A DNA stretch of 8,308 nucleotides from Geobacteraceae bacterium (GTDB lineage Bacteria > Desulfobacterota > Desulfuromonadia > Desulfuromonadales > Desulfuromonadaceae), in NCBI GenBank assembly GCA_020201305.1, contig JAIVHC010000171.1, positions 1 to 8,308 on the forward strand, written 5' to 3'. Below the pieces are notes generated by a model, which had not been told where the DNA came from, made no database searches, and saw only the letters and a program-made list of their open reading frames with translations. Positions 1-5,966 of the stretch are shown piece after piece (the stretch's first letter is position 1; each line of letters begins with the position of its first letter). The position numbers were made by a program, and so were the translations under genes.

Positions 1-20
1 CTATATATGTGCCTTGCTTA

Positions 21-896
21 TCAAGCCTTAGACAATGCCTTTTGCATCGCCTGACCCATCCCAGTGGGGCTGGTGGCTACCACGATACCCCCGGCATTCA
101 GGGCTGCGATCTTATCTTCGGCGCGCCCTTTGCCACCGCTGATGATAGCGCCGGCATGCCCCATGCGTTTTCCCGGAGGCGCGGTCTGCCCAGCGATGAA
201 CGCAGCTACGGGCTTGCGCATATTCTCCTTGACCCATGCAGCGGCTTCCTCTTCGGCACTGCCGCCGATTTCGCCGATCATCAGCACCCCTTCGGTATCG
301 GGATCTTCATTGAATTTTTCCAGCACATCAATAAACTTCATGCCGATGATGGGATCGCCTCCGATACCTACGCAGGTGGACTGCCCCAGACCCACATCGG
401 TGAGCTGCTTTACCGCCTCGTAGGTCAGGGTGCCGCTGCGCGAGACCACCCCGATCTTGCCGGGCTTGTGGATATACCCGGGCATAATACCCATTTTACA
501 CTGTCCCGGAGTGATAAGGCCGGGGCAGTTGGGTCCTATGAGAAGGGTGTTGCTGTCGGCAACAACCTTGCGTGCCACCACCATATCGGTAACGGGGACG
601 CCCTCGGTGATGCATACGGCCAGATCAACTTCCGCTTCACATGCTTCGAGAATGGCATCCGCAGCGCCGGGGGGTGGGACAAAGATCATGGAGACATTGC
701 CGCCGGTAACGCGCACCGCCTCTTCCATGGTGTCAAATACGGGGATACCATCCACGTGGATCCCCCCCTTACCCGGTGTAACCCCGGCCACGATATTGGT
801 GCCGTAGGCTTTACACTCTCGGGTGTGAAACATTCCGGTTCTGCCCGTAATTCCCTGGACAATAACTTTGGTATTTGAATCTATCAAAATGGACAT
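21..896 (-). CDS. sucD: Succinyl-CoA ligase (ADP/GDP-forming), alpha subunit
   Basis: This is the alpha subunit of succinyl-CoA synthetase, which converts succinyl-CoA, phosphate and NDP to succinate, CoA and NTP in the TCA cycle. The 291-residue length is normal for the family. The N-terminal CoA-binding Rossmann domain is seen in VIVQGITGRTG (residues 11-21). GPNCPG lies at 121-126 and GEIGG at about 208-212, with the Glu that contacts the phosphohistidine. The active-site His is His247 in GHAGAI, matching E. coli His246. The ATG start is preceded by GGAGGG (901-906) at good spacing. It lies 18 bp downstream of sucC on the same strand, so the two are co-transcribed in the classical order and encode the two halves of one enzyme. 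No terminator is visible in the 20 bases left after its stop. Identification is essentially certain; nucleotide specificity (ADP or GDP) cannot be told from this subunit. Confidence 0.98.
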   Translation of the reverse strand: MSILIDSNTKVIVQGITGRTGMFHTRECKAYGTNIVAGVTPGKGGIHVDGIPVFDTMEEAVRVTGGNVSMIFVPPPGAADAILEACEAEVDLAVCITEGVPVTDMVVARKVVADSNTLLIGPNCPGLITPGQCKMGIMPGYIHKPGKIGVVSRSGTLTYEAVKQLTDVGLGQSTCVGIGGDPIIGMKFIDVLEKFNEDPDTEGVLMIGEIGGSAEEEAAAWVKENMRKPVAAFIAGQTAPPGKRMGHAGAIISGGKGRAEDKIAALNAGGIVVATSPTGMGQAMQKALSKA

Positions 897-914
897 ACAG
901 CCCTCCGTAACGTT

Positions 915-2102
915 TTATTTTTCGGTATCTTCTGCAGCCTCAGCATCTTTGAACATAGCGACAATGAGCTCAGCCCCTTCGCCGAGGTAATCCGCGGTCT
1001 GCACATTGAGCCCTGAGTCCGCGAGAATTTTCTTACCCTCTTCTACTTTAGAGCCATCCATACGCACCACAATCGGTAACGTGGAGTTGTGCCCTGCTGC
1101 GGCCTCAATAATACCGTTTGCGATAACGTCGCAGCGCATAATGCCACCGAAGATATTTACAAACACCGCTTTTACATCCTTATCCTGAAGAATGATACGG
1201 AATGCTTCTGCCACCTTCTCCTGAGTAGCCCCGCCCCCGACATCGAGGAAGTTGGCGGGCTCGCCGCCGCTTTCTTTAAGTACATCCAGGGTTGCCATCG
1301 CGAGCCCGGCACCGTTGACCATACACCCGATATCGCCATCAAGCTTGATATACGCAAGGTCGAACTTCGCCGCGCTGATCTCAAGGGGATCCATCTGGGA
1401 ATAATCCTGCATCTCGTGGTATTCCCAGTGACGGAACAGGGCATTGTCATCAAAGTTAATCTTGGCATCCAGAGCAAGGAGCCAGTCCGTCTTCGTAACC
1501 ACCATGGGATTGATCTCCACCTGGGAGCAATCCTTTTCGATACAGCAGCGATATAGGTTTAGCATGAACTGGACACAGTCTTCAGCAACCGTTCCTTTGA
1601 GGCCGATAGCATGCGCGATTTTACGTGCCTGATATGAGCGCAGCCCGGTATAGGGATCAATGAGAAGTTTGAAAATTTTTTCCGGAGTGTGTTCCGCAAC
1701 CTGCTCGATATCCACCCCGCCTTCGGCAGAAGCGATAAGGCAGTAGCGTGAGGACTCGCGATCCAGGGCAATAGAAACGTAGTATTCACGTCCAACCTCG
1801 ATGGGTTCCTCTACCAGAATCCGCCGCACCTTGAGTCCTTCGGGTCCGGTCTGGGGGGTTACGATGCGTTTGCCGAACATCTCTTTAGCTATATCGCGCG
1901 CCTGCTCCGGGTGATGCGCAATCTTGATCCCCCCGCCGTGTCCGCGTCCGCCGGCGTATATCTGCGCCTTAACCACGCAGTGGCCACCCATCATCTTGGC
2001 CTTGCGTTCCACCTGCTCCGCGGTCACGGCCACGCGCCCGCGGGGCACGGGCACATCATACGCGCTCAGAATGTCTTTCGCCTGGTACTCGTGGATATTC
2101 AT
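915..2102 (-). CDS. sucC: Succinyl-CoA ligase, beta subunit
   Basis: This is the beta subunit of succinyl-CoA synthetase. It has an N-terminal ATP-grasp nucleotide-binding domain and a C-terminal ligase domain that joins SucD. The protein is 395 residues, close to the usual 385-400. It starts with the family signature MNIHEYQAKD. VVKAQIYAGGRGHGGG (43-58) is the nucleotide-binding glycine-rich stretch and VEINP (195-199) is a metal-binding ATP-grasp motif. FLDVGGGA (285-292) and NIFGGIMRCD (316-325) form the phosphohistidine site shared with the alpha subunit. The ATG start is preceded by AAGGGAG (2108-2114). It is the first gene of a sucCD operon and has a long AT-rich upstream spacer holding repeated motifs, so its own promoter is likely. 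The tail after about residue 386 is acidic and low-complexity, which is not unusual. Confidence 0.98.
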   Translation of the reverse strand: MNIHEYQAKDILSAYDVPVPRGRVAVTAEQVERKAKMMGGHCVVKAQIYAGGRGHGGGIKIAHHPEQARDIAKEMFGKRIVTPQTGPEGLKVRRILVEEPIEVGREYYVSIALDRESSRYCLIASAEGGVDIEQVAEHTPEKIFKLLIDPYTGLRSYQARKIAHAIGLKGTVAEDCVQFMLNLYRCCIEKDCSQVEINPMVVTKTDWLLALDAKINFDDNALFRHWEYHEMQDYSQMDPLEISAAKFDLAYIKLDGDIGCMVNGAGLAMATLDVLKESGGEPANFLDVGGGATQEKVAEAFRIILQDKDVKAVFVNIFGGIMRCDVIANGIIEAAAGHNSTLPIVVRMDGSKVEEGKKILADSGLNVQTADYLGEGAELIVAMFKDAEAAEDTEK

Positions 2103-2202
2103 ACTTACTCCCTTGTTATAAGGAACATACCTCTATTGAGCATCATTTTCGCTCACTTCTATTGCATCAATATATAATTAAACCTGATTAGATTGCCATA
2201 AA

Positions 2203-2270
2203 TTACAGGTTAAAGTCGAGTGGTAAGATTTACCATGGCTGTAATGTTGTGCCTTCTTTTACAGTTTAAA
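2203..2270. repeat. Direct repeat TTACAG(G/T)TTAAA, two copies
   Basis: TTACAGGTTAAA at 2203-2214 and TTACAGTTTAAA at 2259-2270 match at 11 of 12 positions, 56 bp apart start to start. An inverted partial copy, TTAAACCTG, lies at 2178-2186 and faces the first copy (AACCTG with CAGGTT at 2206-2211). The inverse half CTGTAAT at 2239-2245 also complements ATTACAG at 2202-2208. All lie upstream of sucC and downstream of the transaldolase. They could be binding sites for a regulator of sucCD or arms of a leader structure. Similarity by chance in AT-rich DNA is possible. Confidence 0.55.
2221..2235. promoter_or_regulatory. 15-bp perfect dyad upstream of sucC
   Basis: TGGTAA-GAT-TTACCA is a perfect 6-3-6 inverted repeat. 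It sits between the two direct repeats, about 120 bp upstream of the sucC start codon and upstream of the best -10 candidate. Its size suits a dimeric helix-turn-helix operator. It has no adjoining T-tract and a low GC stem, so it is unlikely to be a terminator. The binding protein is unknown. Confidence 0.4.
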
Positions 2271-2318
2271 TAAAACCAGTCCAAAAGCGGATTTGTTTTC
2301 GCCCACTCAGAAGAGCGC

Positions 2319-2960
2319 CTATTTGGTCTTCTTCCAATCAGCCATAAACTTCTCGATCCCTATATCGGTAAGGGGGTGTTTGGCCAACTGCTGCATTACA
2401 TTCAGCGGGATAGTACACACATCCGCCCCCACCAATGCCGCATTCAAGACATGGATAGGATTGCGAATTGATGCAACGATAATCTCGGTCGGGTATCCGT
2501 AGTTGTCAAAAATGGTACGAATCTGCTCCACCCCGGCCAGGCCGTCCTGTCCCACATCGTCAAGGCGTCCAACGAACGGCGATACATAGCTCGCTCCCGC
2601 CTTGGCAGCAAGTAATGCCTGAAGGGGTGAAAAGATGAGGGTGACGTTGGTTTTAATCCCTTCGGCACTGAACTGGCGTGTTGCTTTTAGCCCCTCTTCG
2701 GTCATGGGTACCTTTATCACGATGTTTGGATGGATTTGGGCAAGCTCGCGCCCTTCTTTAAGCATACCGGGTGCATCGAGGGCAATGACCTCAGCAGAGA
2801 TGGGCCCATCCACTATCTGGGTTATTTCAGTAATGACCTCAGTAAAATCGCGCCCGCTCTTGGCGATCAGCGAGGGGTTGGTGGTCACGCCATCCACCAG
2901 TCCGAGTTCATTTGCGCTTTTGATTTCGTCTACAATTGCGGTATCGATAAAAAATTCCAT
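2319..2960 (-). CDS. Transaldolase of the small TalC/FSA family
   Basis: This is a Schiff-base aldolase of the short transaldolase / fructose-6-phosphate aldolase family (TalC, FsaA, B. subtilis YwjH/MipB type). The length of 213 residues is typical. Visible family residues are Asp6 (FFIDTA), Thr26 and Asn28 in GVTTNPS, the Schiff-base Lys83 in IKVPMT, and SPFVGRLDD (127-135). At the two positions that separate activities it has Glu57 (ISAEV) and Phe129, where E. coli FsaA has Gln59 and Tyr131. This pattern favours true transaldolase, which transfers dihydroxyacetone units between sedoheptulose-7-P and glyceraldehyde-3-P in the pentose phosphate pathway. The ATG start is preceded by AAAGGGAA. 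It lies 101 bp downstream of the small membrane protein gene and 216 bp upstream of sucC, so co-transcription with either is uncertain. Confidence 0.93.
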   Translation of the reverse strand: MEFFIDTAIVDEIKSANELGLVDGVTTNPSLIAKSGRDFTEVITEITQIVDGPISAEVIALDAPGMLKEGRELAQIHPNIVIKVPMTEEGLKATRQFSAEGIKTNVTLIFSPLQALLAAKAGASYVSPFVGRLDDVGQDGLAGVEQIRTIFDNYGYPTEIIVASIRNPIHVLNAALVGADVCTIPLNVMQQLAKHPLTDIGIEKFMADWKKTK

Positions 2961-3061
2961 TTCCGTATTCCCTTTTTAATTAAAGTATCGTTTAGGTGCA
3001 CTTAAAAAATGTAGTCAATGATAAGGGATGCAAGTCCCCTCTTCGGTTATGTATGTAAACG

Positions 3062-3325
3062 CTATTGATCGTTTTCTTTTTGGTACTCCTGCAGGCATTC
3101 GTGGCTGCAGAACTCCATGGCCTCCCCGTGGATATTGCGCCGGACAATCTCCGATTCTGGCACATAGGTGCCGCACTCGCAACATTTCACCATTTTCCCT
3201 ACCTCGGCCCCGGGGGAGGATTTATCCGGTACTGAAGAGGTTCTCCCCAAAACGCGAAACAGGGCGTTAACCACAGTGTAGGACACAAAAAACAGGATGA
3301 TTAAAAGAATAATGCGTACCAGCAT
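3062..3325 (-). CDS. Small membrane-anchored Cys-rich protein, PP0621-like
   Basis: This 87-residue protein has one hydrophobic segment at the N terminus (about residues 2-23), then a short Ser/Pro linker and a compact cysteine-rich C-terminal domain. The domain reads MVKCCECGTYVPESE ... FCSHEC. Cys48, Cys51, Cys73 and Cys77 are likely zinc ligands, with Cys49 and His75 nearby. The MVxCxxCGxYVP plus FCSxxC pattern is that of the uncharacterised PP0621 family of Proteobacteria; the fold looks like a small treble-clef or TRASH-type finger. The basic residues (R24, R28) after the membrane segment suggest the finger faces the cytoplasm. The ATG is preceded by GGAAAGG (spacing about 8). It follows folK by 44 bp and is probably co-transcribed with it. 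The function is unknown. Confidence 0.85.
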   Translation of the reverse strand: MLVRIILLIILFFVSYTVVNALFRVLGRTSSVPDKSSPGAEVGKMVKCCECGTYVPESEIVRRNIHGEAMEFCSHECLQEYQKENDQ

Positions 3326-3369
3326 CTATCAGACCTTTCCAGCTTATTAGATGGAGCTTCAGGGTAAAT

Positions 3370-3930
3370 TTACCACGTTTCTGCCACTTTACAGACCCGG
3401 GGCGATTCGGGCAACAACTGCAGCAATGCGGCAACGCTTTTCCCCACGATGGGGTGCACTAGTTGCGGCGCCAGGTCTGCCAGGGGCTCCAGGACAAAGC
3501 GGCGCTCCCACATACGCGGATGTGGCACCTGCAATTCCGATGTACTGATTATCCTGTCTGCATAAAGAAGAATATCGAGATCGAGAGTACGCGGCCCCCA
3601 GTGCTGCAGACGCTCACGCCCTGCGTTTTGCTCCACGCCCTGGCAGCCGCGCAACAACTCCAAGGGGGAGCAGGTCACCAGAACCTCGAGGACGGCATTG
3701 TAGAAGTCATCCTGCTGCGGCGGTCCACCCACCGGCTCGGTGCAGTATACGGGAGAACTCGCGCGAATCATTACCCCTCTATGTTCGAGTTCTGTGCGGG
3801 CACAACGCAGGAATTCGAGGCGGGCGCCCATGTTGCTTCCCAGGGAGATATACGCCGTGATGGGGTGAGCAGGTACACCTGAAGAACTAAGATCACAGGA
3901 TAGTGCATGCGGTAGGCTGTTATGCTTCAT
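3370..3930 (-). CDS. folK: 2-amino-4-hydroxy-6-hydroxymethyldihydropteridine pyrophosphokinase (HPPK)
   Basis: HPPK transfers pyrophosphate from ATP to 6-hydroxymethyl-dihydropterin, one step before dihydropteroate synthase in folate synthesis. The protein is 186 residues. The core begins at about residue 24 with ITAYISLGSNMG. EPVGGPPQQDDFYNAV (65-80) is the pterin-site motif. GPRTLDLDILLY (112-123) carries the Mg-binding Asp117 and Asp119, matching E. coli Asp95 and Asp97. VPHPRMWERRFVLEPL (135-150) is the usual C-terminal signature. The first 22 or so residues (MKHNSLPHALSC...) are an extension beyond most homologues. The start is still favoured because GGAGT (3938-3942) lies 7 bp upstream and no good later start exists before the core. 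It is the first gene of the minus-strand run to its left. In E. coli pcnB and folK are adjacent; here the VOC gene separates them. Confidence 0.96.
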   Translation of the reverse strand: MKHNSLPHALSCDLSSSGVPAHPITAYISLGSNMGARLEFLRCARTELEHRGVMIRASSPVYCTEPVGGPPQQDDFYNAVLEVLVTCSPLELLRGCQGVEQNAGRERLQHWGPRTLDLDILLYADRIISTSELQVPHPRMWERRFVLEPLADLAPQLVHPIVGKSVAALLQLLPESPRVCKVAETW

Positions 3931-4004
3931 AACATATACTCCATCACAAATACGCAGCGTAGGTAGTTACAGCACATGCTCGGATCCACCGCCCCCATTA
4001 GCTC

Positions 4005-4034
4005 TTGGTTCGCCGTGTCTGGCTCTGGTACACT
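4005..4034 (+). promoter_or_regulatory. Candidate extended -10 promoter for the VOC gene
   Basis: TTGGTT (4005-4010) and TACACT (4029-4034) are separated by 18 bp. The -10 is preceded by TGG, which gives the extended -10 form TGn. Transcription would start near 4041. That leaves only about 8 nt before the upstream ATG at 4049 but a normal leader of about 44 nt before the ATG at 4085. The promoter is read by eye and unproven. Confidence 0.45.
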
Positions 4035-4084
4035 CCGGTTCGACATGAATGACATCATCCGGCAATCCTTTTGGAGCCATACAC

Positions 4085-4480
4085 ATGGGTTTTATACTCA
4101 CTTTAGGCGTAACCGACATTGAACGCAGCGAATTTTTCTACCGCCATATTCTGGGTTTCAGGCTAGAACGTTTTCGTTCCGCTGAAAAGGGGGGCGTAAA
4201 TATCATCATCCGCGAGAACAACGCCAATATCGTGATGCGTTCGGCTGCAACCCTGCGTGCGAGCCATCCGGCGGCATTTGAGCATCTGGGGCGCACCCCC
4301 TTTGGCGCGGGTGTGAGCCTCGATTTCAGGGTAAAAAATCTGCCCGCCATAGCGCGGAATCTTAAAAAGCACATGCTTCCCACCTTGTATGAGCTGGAAG
4401 ATGATCAGCACCGCCGCCGCGAAATATGGCTCTACGATCCCAGCGGCTATCTCGTCACCCTGTGCCAGGAGGAGGTCTAA
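4085..4480 (+). CDS. VOC (glyoxalase/bleomycin resistance fold) protein, probably without the usual metal site
   Basis: The 131-residue protein has the two-module vicinal-oxygen-chelate pattern. Module one is MGFILTLGVTDIERSEFFYRHILGF; module two runs from AGVSLDFRVKNLPAI to EIWLYDPSGYLVTL. The 'DPSGYLV' turn and the FYR..LGF helix are strong family marks. The four positions that bind metal in glyoxalase I or FosA do not appear to carry His or Glu. The first strand has Ile/Leu, the end of module one has Ile/Val, SLDF replaces the usual His, and Thr125 stands where DPxGxxIEL has Glu. It is therefore probably not GloA. I chose the ATG at 4085 because GGAG (4073-4076) lies 8 bp upstream and family homology starts there. 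An in-frame ATG at 4049 would add 12 residues but lacks a ribosome site. It lies on the opposite strand from pcnB and folK, between them. The substrate is unknown. Confidence 0.88.
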   Translation: MGFILTLGVTDIERSEFFYRHILGFRLERFRSAEKGGVNIIIRENNANIVMRSAATLRASHPAAFEHLGRTPFGAGVSLDFRVKNLPAIARNLKKHMLPTLYELEDDQHRRREIWLYDPSGYLVTLCQEEV

Positions 4481-4504
4481 TGACTCCATATCCGTCTTGC
4501 GGAC

Positions 4505-5749
4505 TCAAGGGCGCGGCGACGGATTTTTGCGCTTCCGCCGCCGTCGTGGGCTACCGGGCTTGCCCCTGGGACGCGGTTTCTGTTCTTCGCTACCCTCCAG
4601 GGCAGCACTCCAACTCTGCATAAGTTCCTGCTCTTCGCCACAGCACTCGCACCAGAGCTTGAAAAGCTCGAATCCCACCGGAGCAAAAGGATGACGCAGG
4701 AAGCGCTGTTCTCCCCGGCGTCCGCGCCCGCGCGCGAAGCGGAAAAATGCAATCAGCATCTCGCGCGCCTGATGCCGGATCCCGGAGGCGATACTGAAGC
4801 GGCGGCAGTGACGACTGAGTTCGCGATTCGCGAGCTTATGCACATCCCCAAGCGGCATATCCGGATTGAGCGCGTGCCGAAACGGAGTCAAAAACATAAC
4901 CGCGAGTGCCATGGGCTCATCTACCTGTTTCCCGGTGGCAGTGCGCAGATCGAGCTGGCGCAGGAGATCAAAACCCTCGCGCGCAGGCTGCATATCCGGC
5001 ACCAGAAACTCCAGCAGCCCGAGTTTTGCCGCGCGCTGCAGCACCTTTCCCGCAACCTTGTGGTGAAATAGCTCCAGAAGCTCGTCGCGAATCCGTGCCG
5101 GGGCAGCGCCGATAAGCAGCTCGGCATTGCGCTCAATCGCCGGAGCAATATCGGCATGGAGATCAAACCCCAGGCGTGCACTGAACTCAAGAGCACGCAA
5201 CATCCGCACCGGGTCTTCTGCAAAACGCACATCGGGATCGCCTATAACCCGGATAATGCCGCGGCGCAGATCTTCCAGACCTTCGGTGTAGTCGATGACG
5301 CTGAAATCAGCGATATCGTAGAACAGGGCATTGATGGTAAAATCGCGCCGGAAAGCATCTTCCTGCGGAGAACCGAACACATTTTCGCAGAAAAAATGCC
5401 CTTCATCCGGGATCTCGTTTTCATCCGGTTTACGCCGGAAGGTGGCCACTTCAATACACTCGCCGCGCCCGAACAGAACATGCACCAGGCGGAAACGTCG
5501 CCCGACAATCCTGCTGTTGCGAAAGAGTTTGTGCACCTGCTCCGGTGTTGCATCGGTACCAATATCAAAATCCTTCGGGTGGCGTCCGAGAAGCAGATCG
5601 CGCACTCCCCCTCCTACAAGGTAGGCCTTATAACCATGCCTATGAAGGCGATACAGTACCTTGAGGCTGTTTTCATCGATGTATTTACGTGAAATATCGT
5701 GATCGGAACGGGGGATAATCTTAACGGGCCTGGGCTGTGTTTGAGTCAT
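4505..5749 (-). CDS. pcnB: Poly(A) polymerase I
   Basis: This enzyme adds poly(A) tails to RNA 3' ends, which promotes decay by exonucleases. The class II nucleotidyltransferase head is seen in AYLVGGGVRDLLLG, followed by KDFDIGTDATPEQV with the catalytic Asp60 and Asp62 (numbered from the ATG at 5747-5749). RNSRIVGRRFRLVHVLF is the element that separates PAP I from CCA-adding enzymes. FRRDFTINALFYD and DVRFAEDPVRMLRALEFSARLGF are the further head/neck motifs. The C terminus ends in a basic Arg/Lys/Pro tail (RRRRKRK), typical of PAP I RNA binding. The length is 414 residues. The open frame extends to a GTG at 5785 (426 residues), but that start has only an AGGG directly against it and would lie upstream of the predicted transcription start. 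It converges on the VOC gene with 24 bp between stops. Confidence 0.93.
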   Translation of the reverse strand: MTQTQPRPVKIIPRSDHDISRKYIDENSLKVLYRLHRHGYKAYLVGGGVRDLLLGRHPKDFDIGTDATPEQVHKLFRNSRIVGRRFRLVHVLFGRGECIEVATFRRKPDENEIPDEGHFFCENVFGSPQEDAFRRDFTINALFYDIADFSVIDYTEGLEDLRRGIIRVIGDPDVRFAEDPVRMLRALEFSARLGFDLHADIAPAIERNAELLIGAAPARIRDELLELFHHKVAGKVLQRAAKLGLLEFLVPDMQPAREGFDLLRQLDLRTATGKQVDEPMALAVMFLTPFRHALNPDMPLGDVHKLANRELSRHCRRFSIASGIRHQAREMLIAFFRFARGRGRRGEQRFLRHPFAPVGFELFKLWCECCGEEQELMQSWSAALEGSEEQKPRPRGKPGSPRRRRKRKNPSPRP

Positions 5750-5775
5750 ATATAATTGATGCGCGCATGTACCGC

Positions 5776-5804
5776 AGTAAAGCACGCCCTGCTTGCAAAA
5801 ACAA
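5776..5804 (-). promoter_or_regulatory. Candidate promoter for pcnB
   Basis: On the minus strand TTGTTT (5799-5804) and TTTACT (5776-5781) are 17 bp apart, with TGC directly before the -10 (extended -10). The transcript would begin near 5769 and reach the ATG at 5749 after about 20 nt. No clear Shine-Dalgarno sequence is seen in that leader. This is an inference from consensus matching only. Confidence 0.4.
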
Positions 5805-5877
5805 AAACGGAGTTAAGCCCTGCAGCTAAGAGGGCAAAAAAGAATATCCACGAAATGAAAAATTCAATCTAGCAGAT

Positions 5878-5889
5878 AAGCGCGCGCTT
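5878..5889. repeat. 12-bp perfect palindrome AAGCGCGCGCTT
   Basis: AAGCGCGCGCTT is self-complementary. Its right end overlaps the candidate -35 of miaA (TTGAAA, 5888-5893), and it lies about 75 bp upstream of the pcnB -35. The position suits a repressor site for miaA, but an alternating CG palindrome can also arise by chance in a GC-rich genome. Confidence 0.35.
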
Positions 5890-5930
5890 GAAAAGCTCCA
5901 TGCAGTGTGCGATATGTGTCGGGGTATATT
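5888..5930 (+). promoter_or_regulatory. Candidate promoter(s) for miaA
   Basis: TTGAAA (5888-5893, 5 of 6 to consensus) lies 17 bp from GATATG (5911-5916), which is preceded by TGC (extended -10). A second -10-like box, TATATT (5925-5930), lies just downstream but has no good -35. Either would start transcription at about 5923-5937, downstream of the GTG at 5907. This supports the ATG at 5967 as the miaA start. Confidence 0.4.
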
Positions 5931-5966
5931 TTAAGCCACTTTCGCAGCGGACAATTCATTATTCCT

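Larger units (their letters stand above)
2103..2318 (-). promoter_or_regulatory. AT-rich upstream region of sucCD with repeated motifs
   Basis: This 216-bp spacer is clearly richer in A+T than the flanking genes. A possible sigma-70 -10 (TATATT, minus strand, 2169-2174) sits 18 bp from a poor -35 (TGGCAA, 2193-2198), leaving a leader of about 60 nt to sucC. The spacer holds a near-perfect direct repeat, an inverted partial copy of the same motif and a 15-bp dyad, each listed separately. This is the layout of a regulated promoter, but no known operator is recognised. The promoter call itself is weak; the existence of the repeats is directly seen. A weak terminator for the transaldolase could also lie in the first part of the spacer. 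Confidence 0.4.

Noticed and set aside
9..878. A 289-codon open frame on the plus strand opposite sucD
   Set aside because: It covers sucD almost end to end, has no recognisable family and arises from codon bias; sucD on the other strand is unmistakable.
2262..2302. Possible transaldolase terminator on the minus strand (AAAAC/GTTTT and TCC/GGA pairing, then ATTT)
   Set aside because: Short A-T rich stems with an internal loop are too weak to call.
2989..3018. Possible transaldolase promoter on the minus strand: TTGACT (3013-3018) with TAAACG (2989-2994)
   Set aside because: The -35 is good but the -10 matches only half of consensus, so I did not list it.
3023..3040. Small GGGA/TCCC hairpin between the Cys-rich protein gene and the transaldolase gene
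   Set aside because: The stem is only 4 bp and there is no adjacent T-tract, so it is not a credible terminator.
5156..5692. A 178-codon plus-strand open frame inside pcnB, with other antisense frames at 4691-5071 and 4906-5115
   Set aside because: They are antisense to conserved PcnB motifs, with no ribosome site and no family pattern.
4505..5749. Reading the nucleotidyltransferase as a CCA-adding enzyme
   Set aside because: The RNSRIVGRRFRLVHV element and the basic Arg/Lys tail are those of poly(A) polymerase I.
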